A DNA stretch of 64,000 nucleotides, taken from positions 704,501 through 768,500 of the forward strand of contig SMMW01000179.1 of NCBI GenBank assembly GCA_004794655.1, read 5' to 3'. The notes under the pieces were generated by a model. It was not told where the DNA came from. It saw nothing but the letters and a program-made list of their open reading frames with translations, and ran no database searches. Shown here piece by piece: positions 25,901 to 40,900 of the stretch. This DNA is from Marisa cornuarietis (taxonomy: Eukaryota > Mollusca > Gastropoda > Architaenioglossa > Ampullariidae). The translations under genes were made by a program, and so were the position numbers. The stretch's first letter is position 1. The number at the start of each line of letters is the position of its first letter.

Positions 25901-28900
25901 TTCATTCTTTCCAGACACGTGAATATTTACTGGGCCTTAGACATTTCATGGCAACAAATAAAGCGTAAAACTCAAAGCCAACTGATCAATAGAAGCATAA
26001 CTTACAGGAAATGAAGCTTACATAACCAAAAGACAGCTTGTCACACAGTAAAATCTCATTTGAGGCCAGCTGTGACTGCATCTGATATACTGGCACAAAT
26101 GCATACATTGGATGACCGGTGGATGCAATATGGGTAACTGTTAGTGTGAACCGATAAGATGCAATGGCGTTAATACTTAGTCTACAGTTTACAATCAAAC
26201 ATCATGGTTTTTGGCAAAGGGCAATGTTTTTGCTAGTTGGTTTCATACAAATGGCTTACAGATTTCTGTATACAAGAATATTTTCTTACAAACTTGTGGA
26301 CCCACATCACTATGCCTTAGTTATTTACTTCTATGCTTATGTAGCCCACTTTTTTTGTTCTCAAGGAACTGGAGGCAATAAAATCAAATCAAGAAGCGCT
26401 GATTACAGATCTGAAAAATAGTTTGAGGGAAATAGGATCACTAGAAGAAGAACACAAGATCCTGAAAGATAAATTAGCATTCGCAGAGAACTGTATTGTA
26501 GAATTGAAAGCAGCCTTGAAGAACAAGGAGGTAGATACTTTACAAGAGTCTTCAACAGAGGAACGATTAATGTGCAAAGTAGAAGAGCTTAGAAAAATCA
26601 ACGAAAACTTGTTTACTGAGAATGAACAGCTGAAAACTGACCTTGCTAGCAAAATAGCAGAGCTGTCAAACATCAGAAGAAATGCAGAAGTTGAGACACT
26701 TTCTGAACACCTGATGGAAAAACAGGAAAAGCAGTCTCTTAACAGTGAAAATCAGAACTCAAAGGAAGGTGTGAGTGAAGTAAGCGACAGTGAATTCTTG
26801 ATCTCTGAACTCAGAATCCAGCTTCAGATTGCATTAGACCAACTGAAGGAGCTGTCATCACAGAAAGAGGCGGTGGAAAGATTTCTGGAGCAAAAACAAG
26901 CAGAGGAAGCAGACACTGGGTGTTCAAGTGAAGATGTGTCACAACTCAAGTCCAGTTTGGAGAAAGCAAACAGGCAGCTTGAAGCCTCAGAGGAAATGCT
27001 TGCAGAAAAAAACTCTTTAATTGCAAATCTACAGTCAGCTATCCAAGAGCTGGAGGCTGGAATGAAAAGATGCTCTGAAAACAGTTGTGCAAGACAGGAT
27101 GCCCAGGATGATGATGCAGACAGCAAAGCATCAGACGAGTCTGCAGAGGACTTGGCGAAGATGGCTGAGCTGAAGGCCAACCTGCAGTTGACCATTATGG
27201 AGCGGCAGAAGTTGTTTGAGGAGCTTGCTCACCTTCGAGAGGTGCACGAAACAGCTGCCTTTGAGCTGGCTGAACTTCAACAAGAACACGACAGCTTGAA
27301 GACTGAGGCCGACCAGTTGCGAGGTCAGCTGGCCGAGTGGGAGCATCTGATGGATATGGTGAGTTAATGCTGGTACACTTATCCTCTTGCTCATCTTGTC
27401 ATCTTGCTTATCACTGCTGTTCTGTTTGTCTTCATGCTTATATCTCAGTGACGGTTCTCATGCTTTTTCATTAAGTGCAAATTTCAAATCAGATCCTTGC
27501 AGACATACATGCTACTTTTCCAACATCCTTAGCAACATTTTTACATCATCAGAAGAAGCAAACAGAACACTAATGTTACCATTGTCGTTGGGCTAAGTTA
27601 GGTGTTCAGTGAAGGAAATCAAAAGGTATACAGTCTTAAGACTTACTTGGTTAGGTCAGTAAACCTCAGAGCCTAAGTTTAGACACTTTGATGAAATGTG
27701 GAGGTTGAGAGCAAGTAGAATATTATAAGTTCAGATGCTGTGATGTAACAGAGATTTTGAGTGCATAGAGACTGCTTGAAAAACTAGTTTGAATAATGTT
27801 GAGGCAAAATGGACTAAATGTCTGTTTAGGTCAAGAGAGAGCGTGACAGCCTGGCTACAGAGTTGGAGACTACCGAGAGCCGTGAGGACCACTTTAGGCA
27901 GGAGCTGGAGCTCATCATGAACTCAATGCACGAGGCACTTGCTGAGCGAGACAGTCTGCAGGATGAAGTGTTCCGCATGACTGAAAAAGATGGGTTAGTC
28001 TTGAGGATAGTGGACCATTGTTATGATATCGTCTGTCATTTTTAAGCTTGTTTAATGCCTACTCTTGCTTGCATTAAAAATATACTCAGATGAGAAGGTT
28101 TTGCAAAGGGCGTAGTGTGGAAACTGTTTAGCAACTAAAACTGTTATTTGGTTGTTATTTGAGCTTTATGCAGGGTGTGATAACTCTTTGTCCACAGGTC
28201 ACTGGTGGATGAAATCACCCAGATGAAGTCAATGACCGCAGGAATTATTGCAGAGCGAGATCGCCTGCATGCAGAGCTAGACTCCATCATGGCGGCCAAA
28301 GGGGAATCTTCTGTGAAGGCAGAGGTACTTGCATGCAAACTGCAAGACATGCAAACAGCCCTTGACAACCTGGAGAGAGAGAAGGAATCAGCAACAGTCC
28401 TTCTTCAGCTTGCTCAGGAGAAAGAATCACAGATGATTGAGGAACTGGCTGCAAGTCAGGAGAAGATCCATTCCTTGGAAACTAGTCTACAGGAGAAGCA
28501 GAATGAGTTGAACGAGCTGCACAGAGAACAAGGAGAGATAAGACAGCGGGAAGAGGCAGCAAAGACACAGGTCAAGGCCACATTGGAGCAGCTGGAGGAT
28601 AGAAAAAACTACACCATAGAGCTTGAAGAACAGGTCTTCGAGTTGTCTAACTCCTTGACAGAAGCAAAAAAGCGTTGTGGAAATCTGAAGGAGCAGTTTG
28701 AAGCTGTCATGCAAGACAAGTCAGAGAGCCTTGAGTTCTGCCACCAAATAGAAGACCTGCACAGTCAAAAGACAGAGTTAGAAAAGCAGCTAGAGAAGAA
28801 AATGGCAGATTTCTTGACCTTGCAAAAAGAGCTGTCTGAGAAAACTAAACTTGTTGAGCAAGTGGAAGAACGTTGCACAGAACTTGTGAATGATCTGGAG

Positions 28901-31900
28901 AAAGAGAGAAAACAAATAGCCATTGAGAGGGAAGGTCTGAAAGAAGGAGAGGCAGAAATTATCGCACATTTTCAGGAGTTGCAGCAGGAGCTGCGGGAGA
29001 GGCACCAGCACCTGGAGAAGGAGAGGGACACACTGAGGGAGCAGCTGCAGCAGATGACAGACTCGCAGCTGGACATCAGGCAGGAAATGGAGTACAAAAT
29101 GGAAAGTTTTGAAATGGAGTGGAAAGCACTTCAGACGGAGAGTCAGGCAGCCAAAGAGAAGATGCAGCAGGAGTTTGAGGAGAAAGTCCAGCAGTTGGAA
29201 AATGAGAGTGATAACCTCCGCAGAGATCTGGCTGAGAAAGGCAATGTCCATCAAGAACACGAGGAGCTGGAAAAGCAGCTTCAACAAATGGCATCAGAGA
29301 ATGCAGCATTACAGGAGAAGCTTGTTCAGGTGCAGTCTTCTCAAGACACCCTGCTGCAGGATCTTCAGGAGAAAGTTTCAAACCTTCTAAAAGAGAAGGA
29401 AGAACTTGACAGACTTCTGGGTGAGAAAGTCTCATCACAAGTGTCTTTGCAGCAAGAATTAGCAGAGAAACTTGCAGTCCTTCAGAATGTAGAAGACCTA
29501 AAGACACAGCTGGCGCTTCAGCTGGATCAGATTACTGCCGAGAGAGATAGTGCCAGGGCAGAAAGTACCGACAAAGAGACAGGGTGCGAGGCTCTGAGGC
29601 AAGAACTGGCCTCTGCCATGGAGCAAGTTGAAGAAATGAAAATCCAAGTGCTTCAGCTGCAGCAGCAGTTGAAGGATGTCCATGTGCAAAAGATGTCATA
29701 TGACACCATCATCAAGGAACTTAGGGAGGAACTTGATCTCAAATCAGCTACAATGAGTGAGGTTGAAGAATCGTTCAAGAAAGCACAAAATGAACTAGCC
29801 AATAGTTCCACTGCTGCCTCAGAACTTCAGGCACTGCAACAGAAGTTGTTAAAGGCAGAAGAGACGTTGTCAGCACTGATCGAGCAGGTAGCAGAAAGCA
29901 AGGCAATGAACAAAAAGCTGCAGCAAGAGCTAAAGGAGATGACAAACAAAGATGCTTGCATAGCATCAGAGAGGGATGCCCTTGTTCTTCAGTTAGAATC
30001 CTTGAAAGAGCTCTCTTCTGCACAGTCCCAGCAGCTGACAGTCCTGCAGGAAGAGAATGTTGACATTCGGTCTCGTCTGGCTAGCCTAGTCTCCGAAGTA
30101 GATGCCAGTCAGGATGCTAAAACATCCATGACGTTGGAGTTACAGCAGTCTAACAGTGACTTGAAGGAAGTACAACAAAAATTTAGTGACCTGGAAAAAG
30201 AGTGTGGGGATCTAAAGGCCACAATAGACTCTTTGATAAAGGAGAAGATTGACCTTGAAGGTAGAGTGGAAGAGTTGGACAAGGAGTTGAAGGCTGCGTT
30301 GGCAGAGCGCGACAGCATCCGGTGTGACTTGCAGCTTCTGACAGAACAAAAGCTTCAGCTGGAGGAGCAGGGCTCAGCACTGTCTGTGGTGATAGAGGGG
30401 AAAGCCAGAGCGGATGAAAAATGTGCTAGTCTTGAGCAATTAGTGCAGGAGAAAGAGTCTGCCCGACAAGAGATGTTGCACGAGTTGGAAGAAAACACAA
30501 AGAAAGAGGTAACTCTTTTGCTAGAAGAGAAAGAAGCCCTGGTGGCAGAGGTGACCAACCAAAAGGGGCAGTGGGAAAAAGTCTGTGGAGACTTACAGGC
30601 TGCGAAAGAAGAGATTGCAAAATTGAGAGCAGATTTGGCTGAGAAAGATCAGGGGTTAGCTACCCTGAGACAGAGCCTGTACATCAGCTCCGAGAAGTTG
30701 GAAAATTTCAGAGAAGATATTCTGCACCGTGAGCAGGAGCTAGACCACCTACGATCCACGCTAGCAGATAAAGAAAGAAACTTTGAAGAAGCTCAGGCAA
30801 AGATGGGTGAAGCATTGAAAGCTCTGGAGGATGAGGTTAAGGTGCAGAAGAAGCTGGGAGAGGAGAAAGAAGCAGAGAAAGCCATCTTGGAGCAGCGAAT
30901 AAAGGAGCAGGAAGAAGAAAAGCAGCGCTTGGAAAGTCGTATTGAGGATCTGGAGAGTGCTGTCCAGTCACAGAAAGCAGTGAATTCCCAGCTGTGTGCC
31001 CAAATGGTATCCACTCAGGGGGAGAGCATGCAGAAGTCTGAGGTGGGTGCAGTCACTAACATTGCTTGCTCTGAAATGATGATATTAAACACATTTGTTT
31101 TTCAAATAAATATGCAAGTGTCTGGGCATAGAACTAGGCGGCATCATAGCCAGGCTGTTAGTGTTTGATTTTGGAACAGAGTGTCACATTTTCTATGCTG
31201 ACTTGAGTTAGTGACCAGAAAACCCAGTCTGTCCAACCTGGGTGTTTGTATCTTTCTGAAAACACCCGAGATCAGAGGGAGAGGGCTTAGCTTTGCCATG
31301 CAATAGATATAAGTTCTACCTGTGACCATTAGGCTATGTTTTTTTTTAAACCATGGAATAATACATTTTAATCTGTTCTGAATAGCTATTAGGCGTCATA
31401 TTTAAATTTCAACCATAAGAGCAGAAGTAGCCTTTATCTCAAGACCTTTTTTTACGCTTTTTGGTTTGTTCTTTTAAATAATAACACGGGCATTCACAGA
31501 GAAACTAAGAAGAAAAGGTGAAAATAAGGTTTGTATCACATGTTGCTGTTATTGCAATGTTTGTATTGGCACAGCTCCCAAACCTTATAACTTGCTGTCC
31601 ATGCAGAATGCCACTAGAGAGTTGGAGCAGCTGCAAAAGGCTGTTACAGAGAAAGATGAGATGATCGGAAAACTGAAGCAGCTTGCCCTCAAATCTAAGA
31701 AGGAGCTTCAAGAGGCGAAGTCAAGGGTAAGTGGTTCCTAAATTGTTGATAAGGAAGAGCATCCCCAACTTCTTTATATATCTGTATATCTGGGTGGTGA
31801 AAGTTACTGTGTTCGGGAAGGTTTCTAGTTTGAAATTATGCCAGAACAAGAACTGTAGAGTTCTTAAGCATCAGTTTTCCTCAACATTAAATTATTCAAC

Positions 31901-34900
31901 ATTTTCATTTGTAAAACTGATTTTATGATAACATTTTTTAGTTTAAAGGGTTTAGTTTTCCTTCTGCCAATAAAATTTGAGTTTTAGATGTCTCCATATG
32001 CAGCATTCTCATTGTCAAAGACCAGTCTGTGTTAGACCCAAACTTGTTATATGCTGTTCTAAATGGAACAAGGAAAGGAAACAAGAAAAGGAAGGTACTA
32101 CAATAGGCAGGTGCAAAGGGTCAAAGCCCAACCGATTGCTGAGCAAAAATCGCTGGAAACAGAGCACAAAGTATCATAAAAACATGTTCCGGTGGTCTTT
32201 TATGACGAAGAGGCATGAAAGATTTTATGTTAATATTTTTCTCTTAAGCACACCTGGATTTGTCGAGAAAACAGGAAGTGACGAAACGGAAGTATTTCTA
32301 AAAATAGCACCGTTTGCACAAGCTATAGTCGAAGAGAAAAGATGCAATCCTCGGTGAAAGAAAACTGACCAGAACACGTTGTGCTGTTGCTGAATGTTTT
32401 CTTCGACACTCAGATGGAGTTAGTTTGTACTCATAAAGGAAATCCTACAGATAATGGCAGCAAACACTAGTGGATTAACTTTGTTCAGAGATGTGTATGT
32501 AATATATGTGTATATATGTGTAGATAATATATAATATGTATGTGTATTTATGTATATATACAGGTCTCAGTTTTGTTCAAACGTGTCGTGCAAACTTCGT
32601 CCCCACACCGCACTCAAGAATTTGCTCAAAACATTTCAAAATTGATTGTTATCCAGTCACTTATACAGTACAACCAAGTCTTGGACTTTCAGTAAAACAA
32701 AGAAATCTTATTCCTACACCAGTGCTTACCATAAAAAAGTGCGAGATGTTAAAATGAACTACAACTGCTGGTAGATCAAGCACCAGATATACAACATCGA
32801 CAGTTTCTACACCGTCTGGTCTACAAGTAACATCGTGTGACAGTCACATACACATCATCAGTCGTATCTTTATCAGCATAATGCTAACAACAACTGACAG
32901 TGTGAGGGCACCATTGATGTGCGTGATCGAAACAGCTAAAAAAGGAAAAATAAAAATGCAATGCTTGAAACCATCAAATAAAAAAATTACAGGAGTTTCT
33001 CTTAGACAAACACCTTTGAAATGTGTTTATATTATATTAACAATAATACACATGGGAAAATTAACTCGAATGCGCCCACTTAGTTACAATCAGTAATAAT
33101 GCAACGTAGACTGCAATGACCCTGATTGTTGCCCATTAAATTTTGATCTGATTGACTTACCAGTCTGTTGAATGAATTCAGTTTGGACCATTTAATTATT
33201 TTTAACTTCATTTGAAGCTTCTAAATAAAGTTCTAATCTGTAGGGCTGTATTCCAAATTCAGCTGTTTCATTTTCTGGCAAAAGAAATCGCTTCTTGAAC
33301 ACGACAACCTGAGCAATATTTGTTCATTTGACTTGAAGACACGCACACTCGCTGTTACAAATACTCAGGGCGCGTAAGAGAACCTTCGGTATAGGAGAGT
33401 AATTTGTCCCTCTTTCCTAGTTGCATGCTTGAAGGCTTCTATCATTAAAATTGAGCATGATTATGTACTCATATTTTAGGAATTATTATTTTAAAACGAA
33501 CTTAATACGATCATAAAGAAAAAATGTTGCGCTCGGTTTGTCCTTTAAAAGGAAAAATGAAAATCCTGATTATATGTGGTGTTTATGATGAAAATTTGTG
33601 TTAATTTTGAGGGCTGACACACACTTTGTAAAAAGTTTATTAGTTAATAATGGGAAAATATGTGACCAATAGCTTTACACTGAAACAAGATGTCTTGTGA
33701 GGTGGGTTGTTATTTAAGCATCTCGATCAGAACTCTAGATGTTTATTGAGATGAAAGATATTGATTCTTCAATTTAAGCTGAAAAAAACTGTAACATACA
33801 CAGTAATATTTCTTTTAAATGCAAAACATTTGCCTGCTTACTTCTGAGGTGATGTACATTGATTGTGCGGAGGTGATCTTGCTTAAGAATTCTATATCTT
33901 ATATTTTAATCTTGAGTATGCTGCATTGATCAATTTTGAAAAAAAAGATGCTGTCTGAAATCATTTGAACAATAGGTATGTTACTTTGTCATCTTGAACA
34001 GGACCTGCTCACTATTGCCCACAGTAGGCAAGAGTGGCAGGCCCTGTCAGTTGCTGCATCTATCCATGTGATACCCCCCAGCAACAGGTGCTGGTCAAGC
34101 GAAGACTGACTGACTGATGGTACTTTCCCCCCAAAGTCCCCAGATTTCTTAATTACAGTTAATATAATTGATAGATCATGGGAAAAAACTATGCTTTTGA
34201 CAGCTGGAGAGTGCTAACAGGGCCAGGACTGAACAGCTCCACACATCTGAAAGCTCAAACCAGCTAGTCAGTGAGCTCAGACAGCTGCAGGAAACTAACA
34301 GTGTAAGTTCTCGACCTATTTGTATATGCATGTGTGTATTGAGGGTGGTGGTGTAAGATATTCTTCAAGCTTAGAAAAGGAATTTGTAGAGCTTTCAACT
34401 CTCTGCCTTTCAGGGAATCTTCACTTTAGGAACAACATTTTTTCCCAAAATGATTCCGCCTTCCACCCCTCCAAAATGAAGGGTTATTTCATCTGTAAGG
34501 GGTGTCTGTTATATTGGTGGTTATTTTATATATTATTTATGTGAAGCGCTCTGAGCAAATCTTTGGAAAAATGCTATATAAATCCTCATTATTATGGTCT
34601 GTACAACTTTGAACTAATACCATTGGAGCAAGGGTGTTTTCATCCTTACCACTACCTTGACTTTGGTTAGTCAGAGAAGAGTGGAATGAGACCGAACCAG
34701 AATTTATAGGCTGGTGAATTTACCTTAGATACCAAGTAATTTAATCATTATCTTCATTTTCTTTGAGATTATTGATACGGGATACCTGATCCTTGCTGAT
34801 TAGATTTCCTCCATTTTCAGGCTGACCATTAAAAACCTCAAGCAGACATGGGTAAATTTTAAAAAGAAAGAGACCTTGGAACACAAACTATTTTTGACTT

Positions 34901-37900
34901 GTTTTCAAAATCTGAGCACTACATAAGTCTACATACTATTGTTCACAGAAGGAACAGGCTCGCCAGATAATTAGAGCACTAGCATCTGAGGTCAGAGGTG
35001 CTCATGATAGCCATTTTAATACTTGTGCAGTTGACTCAACTGTTAAATGAGTACCGTAACCCTTAAGATGGGTTGAGAAAGGAAAGGCACCTTAGTTCAA
35101 TCCTCCAGGTTAAAACTAAGCTGAACTGCTGTGTCCTGTTGGCACAGACTAAGGCCAGGTCAGCCTCATTCCTACTATAGTTTGGTTCTTTTTATATTTT
35201 TTGAACAGATCTTGCAGCAAAATATTGACAGTTCTTATGACGAACTGGAACAGAAGAAAGCAGAATTATCACAGGCAAGGAAAGATGTGCAGGCCCTTGT
35301 AGACCAGCTGGCAGAGGCCAAAGGTCAGATGGCTGAGCTGTCAGAGGAGAGAACATCCCTTAGTCAGCAGCTGGAAATTGTTAAAGAAGAACTGAAGGTA
35401 AGAAGTGAGAAGGGAGGGTTACATAGGCAAATGGAGGTAATCAAGGTAAACAGGTGATTGTGGGAGAAATCACACCAAGGATCTACTGACATTTGCTAGT
35501 TTTCTTGGAGATCTGGTAAGATGAGAATGAGAAATGTTAAATATGTAAAGGATGTGCACATTAGCTTAAATAACTGAAAATCAGAGGGTTTTTTTTTCTT
35601 TTTCTGTTTTTCCTTGCTGTAGATGAAAGAGAGTGATGCTGAGGAAGTGCACCTCAAACTAAAGGCTTCAGAGATGGAGTTGTCTGCCTTACATATTCAG
35701 CTGGAAGAATTTCTAGCAGAGAAGCAGAAGGTTGGGAAAAGATTTTTTTTTAACTCTGTCTTTTCATCTGTCAGTGTTGAGCCTTAAATAGTTGAGAGAA
35801 TGTACCACATGAGATTGATCAGCAGAACATAATTTATGAATAAAAACGTCAAATTATAAGAATCAAAGTTCTTCTGGTACTTTCAAGGAGATTTAGTTTC
35901 TACCATCTGCAGATACTACTTCAGGTGTTTTTAATCTTTTCTTTTCTTTATTTTAAAGATCACAAGAATGTTGTACAGTATTCAGAGAATGGCTTAGTGA
36001 ATAATGAAACATGAAAAATATTTGACGCTTTCTTGCTCATGCTAGGCATCATTTGTTTTTGTTTTGGGTGTGTCATCAGCTGGAAAGTCGTCTTGTGGAG
36101 AGAGAAAATCAAGTGGAGGCTGAGTGCATTGAGCACAAGACCAGGATGGACAAACTGCAGACTGAACTCACACAGCTTCAGGCCATGCTTAATGCAGCTA
36201 AACAGGTTGGACTTGATGTTTGCTGCGGGGCTTTTTTTAAAAGTTACCTTAATATAAAATATTAAATAAAATATAACAGTGTTGAGTTTTTTAATAGTGC
36301 ATGCTTTACACCTGTAGACAGCTTTCTTACTAGCAAAGTCACATGATGCCTGATAAGGTGTAACCTGAGGAGGTTAACTCTCCTGCTTTGCCATTTTGAT
36401 AATTGCTTTAATGTCAGCTTGGTGAACGTGAGACAAACTGTGTTTAAGCTTGTCGAGGTTTGGGCAGCAGGTTGGTTATATGAAGTTTGCCCTGATGGTA
36501 AGTGACTGAATGTGTCATCGGTATTATGCTTGTGTTGAATGCACTATTTACTGGATGAATCAAGCAATACAGTCATTTACTGTCACAGTAGGAGCTTTGA
36601 CACAGCCTTGAATAGCATAATTTTGTAAGGATATAATAGCTTCTGTTTCCAGCTGTAACTCACTCTTGTATGGCTAGAGGAAGGTAATTCCTTTGAAACT
36701 TACATTCCCCCCCCCCCCACAACACACACACACACACGAAGAAAAAATTAATTGCTAGAAAAGGGAGATTACTTTTTTACAGGATGCCAAACAGAGTGAC
36801 ATGTTGGACCTGGAGATGGCAGACTATGAGCGCACAATCCATGCTCTCAATGAACAGCTGACTGAGCGCAACACACAGCTGTCTGATGCCAGAGTAGAAA
36901 GTTTACGCTTGGAGGAGAGACTGCAGTTCATGCAGAATCAGATAGGTAGGTCACTTGAGATGGAGGTTGCTGTGCACCAACTCACTAAAGCTTTATCAGA
37001 GTGAGCTAATATGGACCTATTGATGTCACATACAGAGAGAAGTCGGTTTTTTCTAGATATTAAAAAACATGCTTTTGGTGATAAATTTAACAGACAGTGA
37101 TTATTGAAATGCAGGTGAAATCTAGGGAGCAATGCAGAAAGATGTTAAAAAGACCAACGAAATGATTGATAGTGATGCTGTGATGATATTTTTGTAAATA
37201 AAAAAGTGGTTTTCTGGTGAACAGGGGAGGGGCCATAGCATGCTAGTTAATAGGCACAACTTCCAAGCAGAATGTTGCTAATTCTAGGCTCACCCTGGCC
37301 TGTGGCTGGATAATGCCCCTATGGCAACTAGACTAAGGGACTCGACTTTGGCGATTATCAGAGTACCTTGTCCAGAAAATGCATCCAGTAACTCTGTGTG
37401 TGTGTGTGTGTGTGTTTGTCTTGGACAGAGGGCCTTGATGAACAGAGGCAGCAGGCAGAGGAGCGGGGTAACAAGCTAAAGCAGCTCCTGGTTAAAGCCA
37501 AGAAGGATCTGTCTGATGCAAAGGCACAGGTAATGATGGCAGTAATTGGGAAAATGTTGCAGACAGGTGTAGACAAAGAGAAGGTGCTACAAAGGGGATG
37601 CAAGAAAGCAATGAAGATCAACTTGCTTCTGTCTGCTTGGTGTGTTGCCAGGCCAGGAACAGAGAAAGATTATCATTAGAAATTGTGAAAATTCATGGGG
37701 AAGCAGCAGATCTCCAGCTGAGCTTGTGACACAGGACTGGCATGTGACAAGGTCAGGGTTAGTGCCAAGAGCAAGCAAACCTTGTAATGTGGCTCTCAGA
37801 GAAGAAGCATGTGGATTGGCTCCAGAACAAGTTGTTCACTAGGAGCAGAGTTAAAGAAAGAGTTGCCTACATTTGTTGGCCATATATGCTTGAAGACTTC

Positions 37901-40900
37901 ATTATTGTAATTTTTCCCATCATTATAGAGCAACATAACAGTTTTGAATGTATAGTTGAAATATTCTGATTTACAATTGTTATTGTGACATTTAATGTGA
38001 CATTTACATTTATTTACTAGATAATGTTGCTGTAAAATGCATCCTGTGTGGATGTAGTGTTAATTTAACGAAAACTGTTATTTTGCAGGAGTCGGAACAG
38101 AAGACAGTTAGCAAGGAGCTTCAGGTGCAAATTGAAAAAATCAACCAGCAACTGGAAGACTACAAGGTCAGAAGTCTCACAATGGTGTCACGTTGACTTG
38201 TCCTTTAAGTCACCTGTACCACCCCACACAAAAAAACTTCCCTTTTCATAGTGAAGAAGAGAGAAGACGCACAAAAATGCTAGCATTGTACAGATAATTA
38301 TCCATTTTTGTGTTTTCAATCTTGGCATTGTCACCAGGTGCAGATGGTAGAACTGGGCTCTGAGAACCAGCGGCTGCTCGAAAAACTGCGAACTGCTGGT
38401 GATGTCCACCAGCGAACCATTCGTTCGTTAGAAGGTCGCGTTGCTGCTCTCTCTGAAGACCTCGAAGCTGCACAGAGTGAACTCAGGACTGTCCAAGCTG
38501 ATTATGACAGCTACAAGGTGCAAGAAACATCTATTTCTTTTCCAGATTTTAAATACGAGTCTGGATTAATATTTGTTTACAAGACATTCTGCCGAGAAAG
38601 AATCTTTTTTTTTTTTAGATGCTTGATTCATCATCTTCCCATGAAAACAGAAGTGAAACAATGACCTAATGCTCATCACTTATTGTGGTATATTTTGAAG
38701 GACTAATGCAAACCAGAATTTAGAACTTAGTCCTGAAATTTGCTCAAATTTAACCTTGATGGAAGCTGTTAGAAGGCTCATTGTGCAGGGTTATTTCATT
38801 CTGTGCAGGTGCGAGCACAGAGTGTACTGCAGAAGAAAAAGACAAAATCACTGAATGACTCCTCCTCTGATCTCGAGAAACAAGAAAAGTAAGTTTCTTG
38901 TTTTTTAACATTGTCATGCATTTATATGTATATATATATATATGTATCTTGTGTCTGTGAGAGTGTATGTGTGTGCACATGTCTGTTTGTTGGCATGTAT
39001 TGATAGCGTGAGAAATATGCACAGCAGTCTGGGGTAGGTTTCTGTGTGTTCATGCAAGACGGTGTGTTCATAAATGCATAATACATAAATACATGTCATT
39101 CAGAATCTTCCTTTAAACTATTGAGTAGACTGGTCTAAAATATTTTGCCACTGTGAATTGTTATCCAAGTAAACAGTTCAGTTAACACAATTTTTCACAG
39201 GCAGAGACTGGAGAATGCAGTGGAGCACTTGAAGGGAAAACTTCAGGAAATGTCGTAAGCAAACAATTTCACATAACTGTAACACTTTCATAAATCTGTT
39301 TCATTGATTCTGTAGATCCCTTTTGGCTTCATTTCCTATTCTGATTCTCTTCTAACATCATTTTCATTGTTCATTATGTACTGTTTTATTTCGTGCTAGC
39401 AAGGGTATCTCATGTTGCCCACATGATGTCCTGTCTCCTGTCAGGCTGGTAGCTTCCAGTAGAAATTTACTGCATAGAGGAAATTTCATTTGAGAGGGTT
39501 CCTTGTGATAGAATAGGGCAGAGGTAGCCAACACGGTGCCCACAGTCACCTGGTCGCCCTCATGGATCATGTGTGTCGCCTGCAGGGCATGTTATATAAA
39601 TAGCACTGTCACCATGGAGCTCTGTCTACAAAAAAATTGTATAGTGTGGCTGTAATAACACTAACGTGATCAGACAGTCTCTTCAGATATGTTTTTATTA
39701 TTAATAGTGTCATCATTGAAGGTGAACTATGAAAATTTGTTACTGAGTAAGTTTGTATCAGACAAGTCGTTCCTCATATTATTCAGTACCCCTGAAGTAG
39801 CTCTCAGTGTCAAAAAGGTTGGTGACCTCTAGAGTAGGGATACTGAGCGAGCGAGCATGAGAGACAGATAATTTGGCAGCCACCATCACAATGTTTTTTA
39901 TTTTCCCAGGCATGTTTATTTTTGTATGTTAGTGGCTGGCATGTTTCTTTGTTTTCTTTTTTAATGAGCTAGTGTGTGTGATTGCAGGCAAAAAATGTTG
40001 GCACTGACCCATGATAATGAGACTCTGCAGGAAGAACACGAGCGATTGCAACAGCGACACAATAAACTGCTCCGAGATTCTGAACAGCGTGAAGAGGCTT
40101 TCCGCAAGCGGTAAGTGCACTGTGTGTTGGAACTATGCTCAGATCTGACCCAGCCATATACTCCCTTTGACAGCATGCTTTGAAATTCAGTTGCTGCTGT
40201 TGATACAGAGAAAACAGGACAGGTAAACATTATACATAACGCAGCTGAGAATTTGTGTGTCCTTTCACATTGACAAAAGACAGTTAAATTTATAGTACTT
40301 TTCTGTGCACATAATCCATGGTGAGTTTTATGGCTTGACCAGACAGGTCAACAAATACTTTTGGCTAGCAAAATATGTAAAGCTAACCAGGGTTCTAGAA
40401 CATTTTGCTTTTTTTCTTTTACCTCCATGAGGTCATCTCCATTTCAGACAAAATTTTGGCTTTTAAAAAAAAGCGTAATAACTAAAGGTCACAAAAGTAC
40501 CATTTTGAATGAGTTTTAATAATCAAATTCAGAAAAAATTAGCAGTTCTTACCTTTAGAAAGTAGCATGTTTTGTTCTTTTAGAAAATTCACACATATCA
40601 GCTTATCTAAAACTGCTTTTCAGATGTTTACTTTTTAAGTAAAGCTACAGTGAAAACTAGGTATGTACATACAAAAAAATTGCAGTTATGAATTCACATG
40701 AATAAGGGAATCACAAGATACTCAATAATTTTGATGATTTTATCTCACACCGACTTGTAAGAAAACATGTGGAAGATTGATTTGCTCAGTTCCTCTCAAA
40801 GGAATCAATTAAAGTTGAAAAGATTGGATGTCCTGTCATTCAAGCCAAATAAAGAAACTTTTAGAGAAATGATTCATCTTTTAAATTCAATATTTATGTC

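Noticed and set aside
28487..29507. Leu-rich minus-strand open frames opposite GCC2 exon 9.
   Set aside because: They are shadows of the Gln/Glu/Leu-rich coiled-coil coding strand, with no promoter, splice or family support.
31977..32357. A 126-residue open frame in the intron after GCC2 exon 10.
   Set aside because: No recognisable motif, no fitting splice sites, composition like random AT-rich DNA. The neighbouring GCC2 exons join in phase without it.
37208..37370. A possible third tRNA-SINE (GCATGCTAGTTAATAGGCAC).
   Set aside because: Box A and box B are both poor and no second copy was found in the window.
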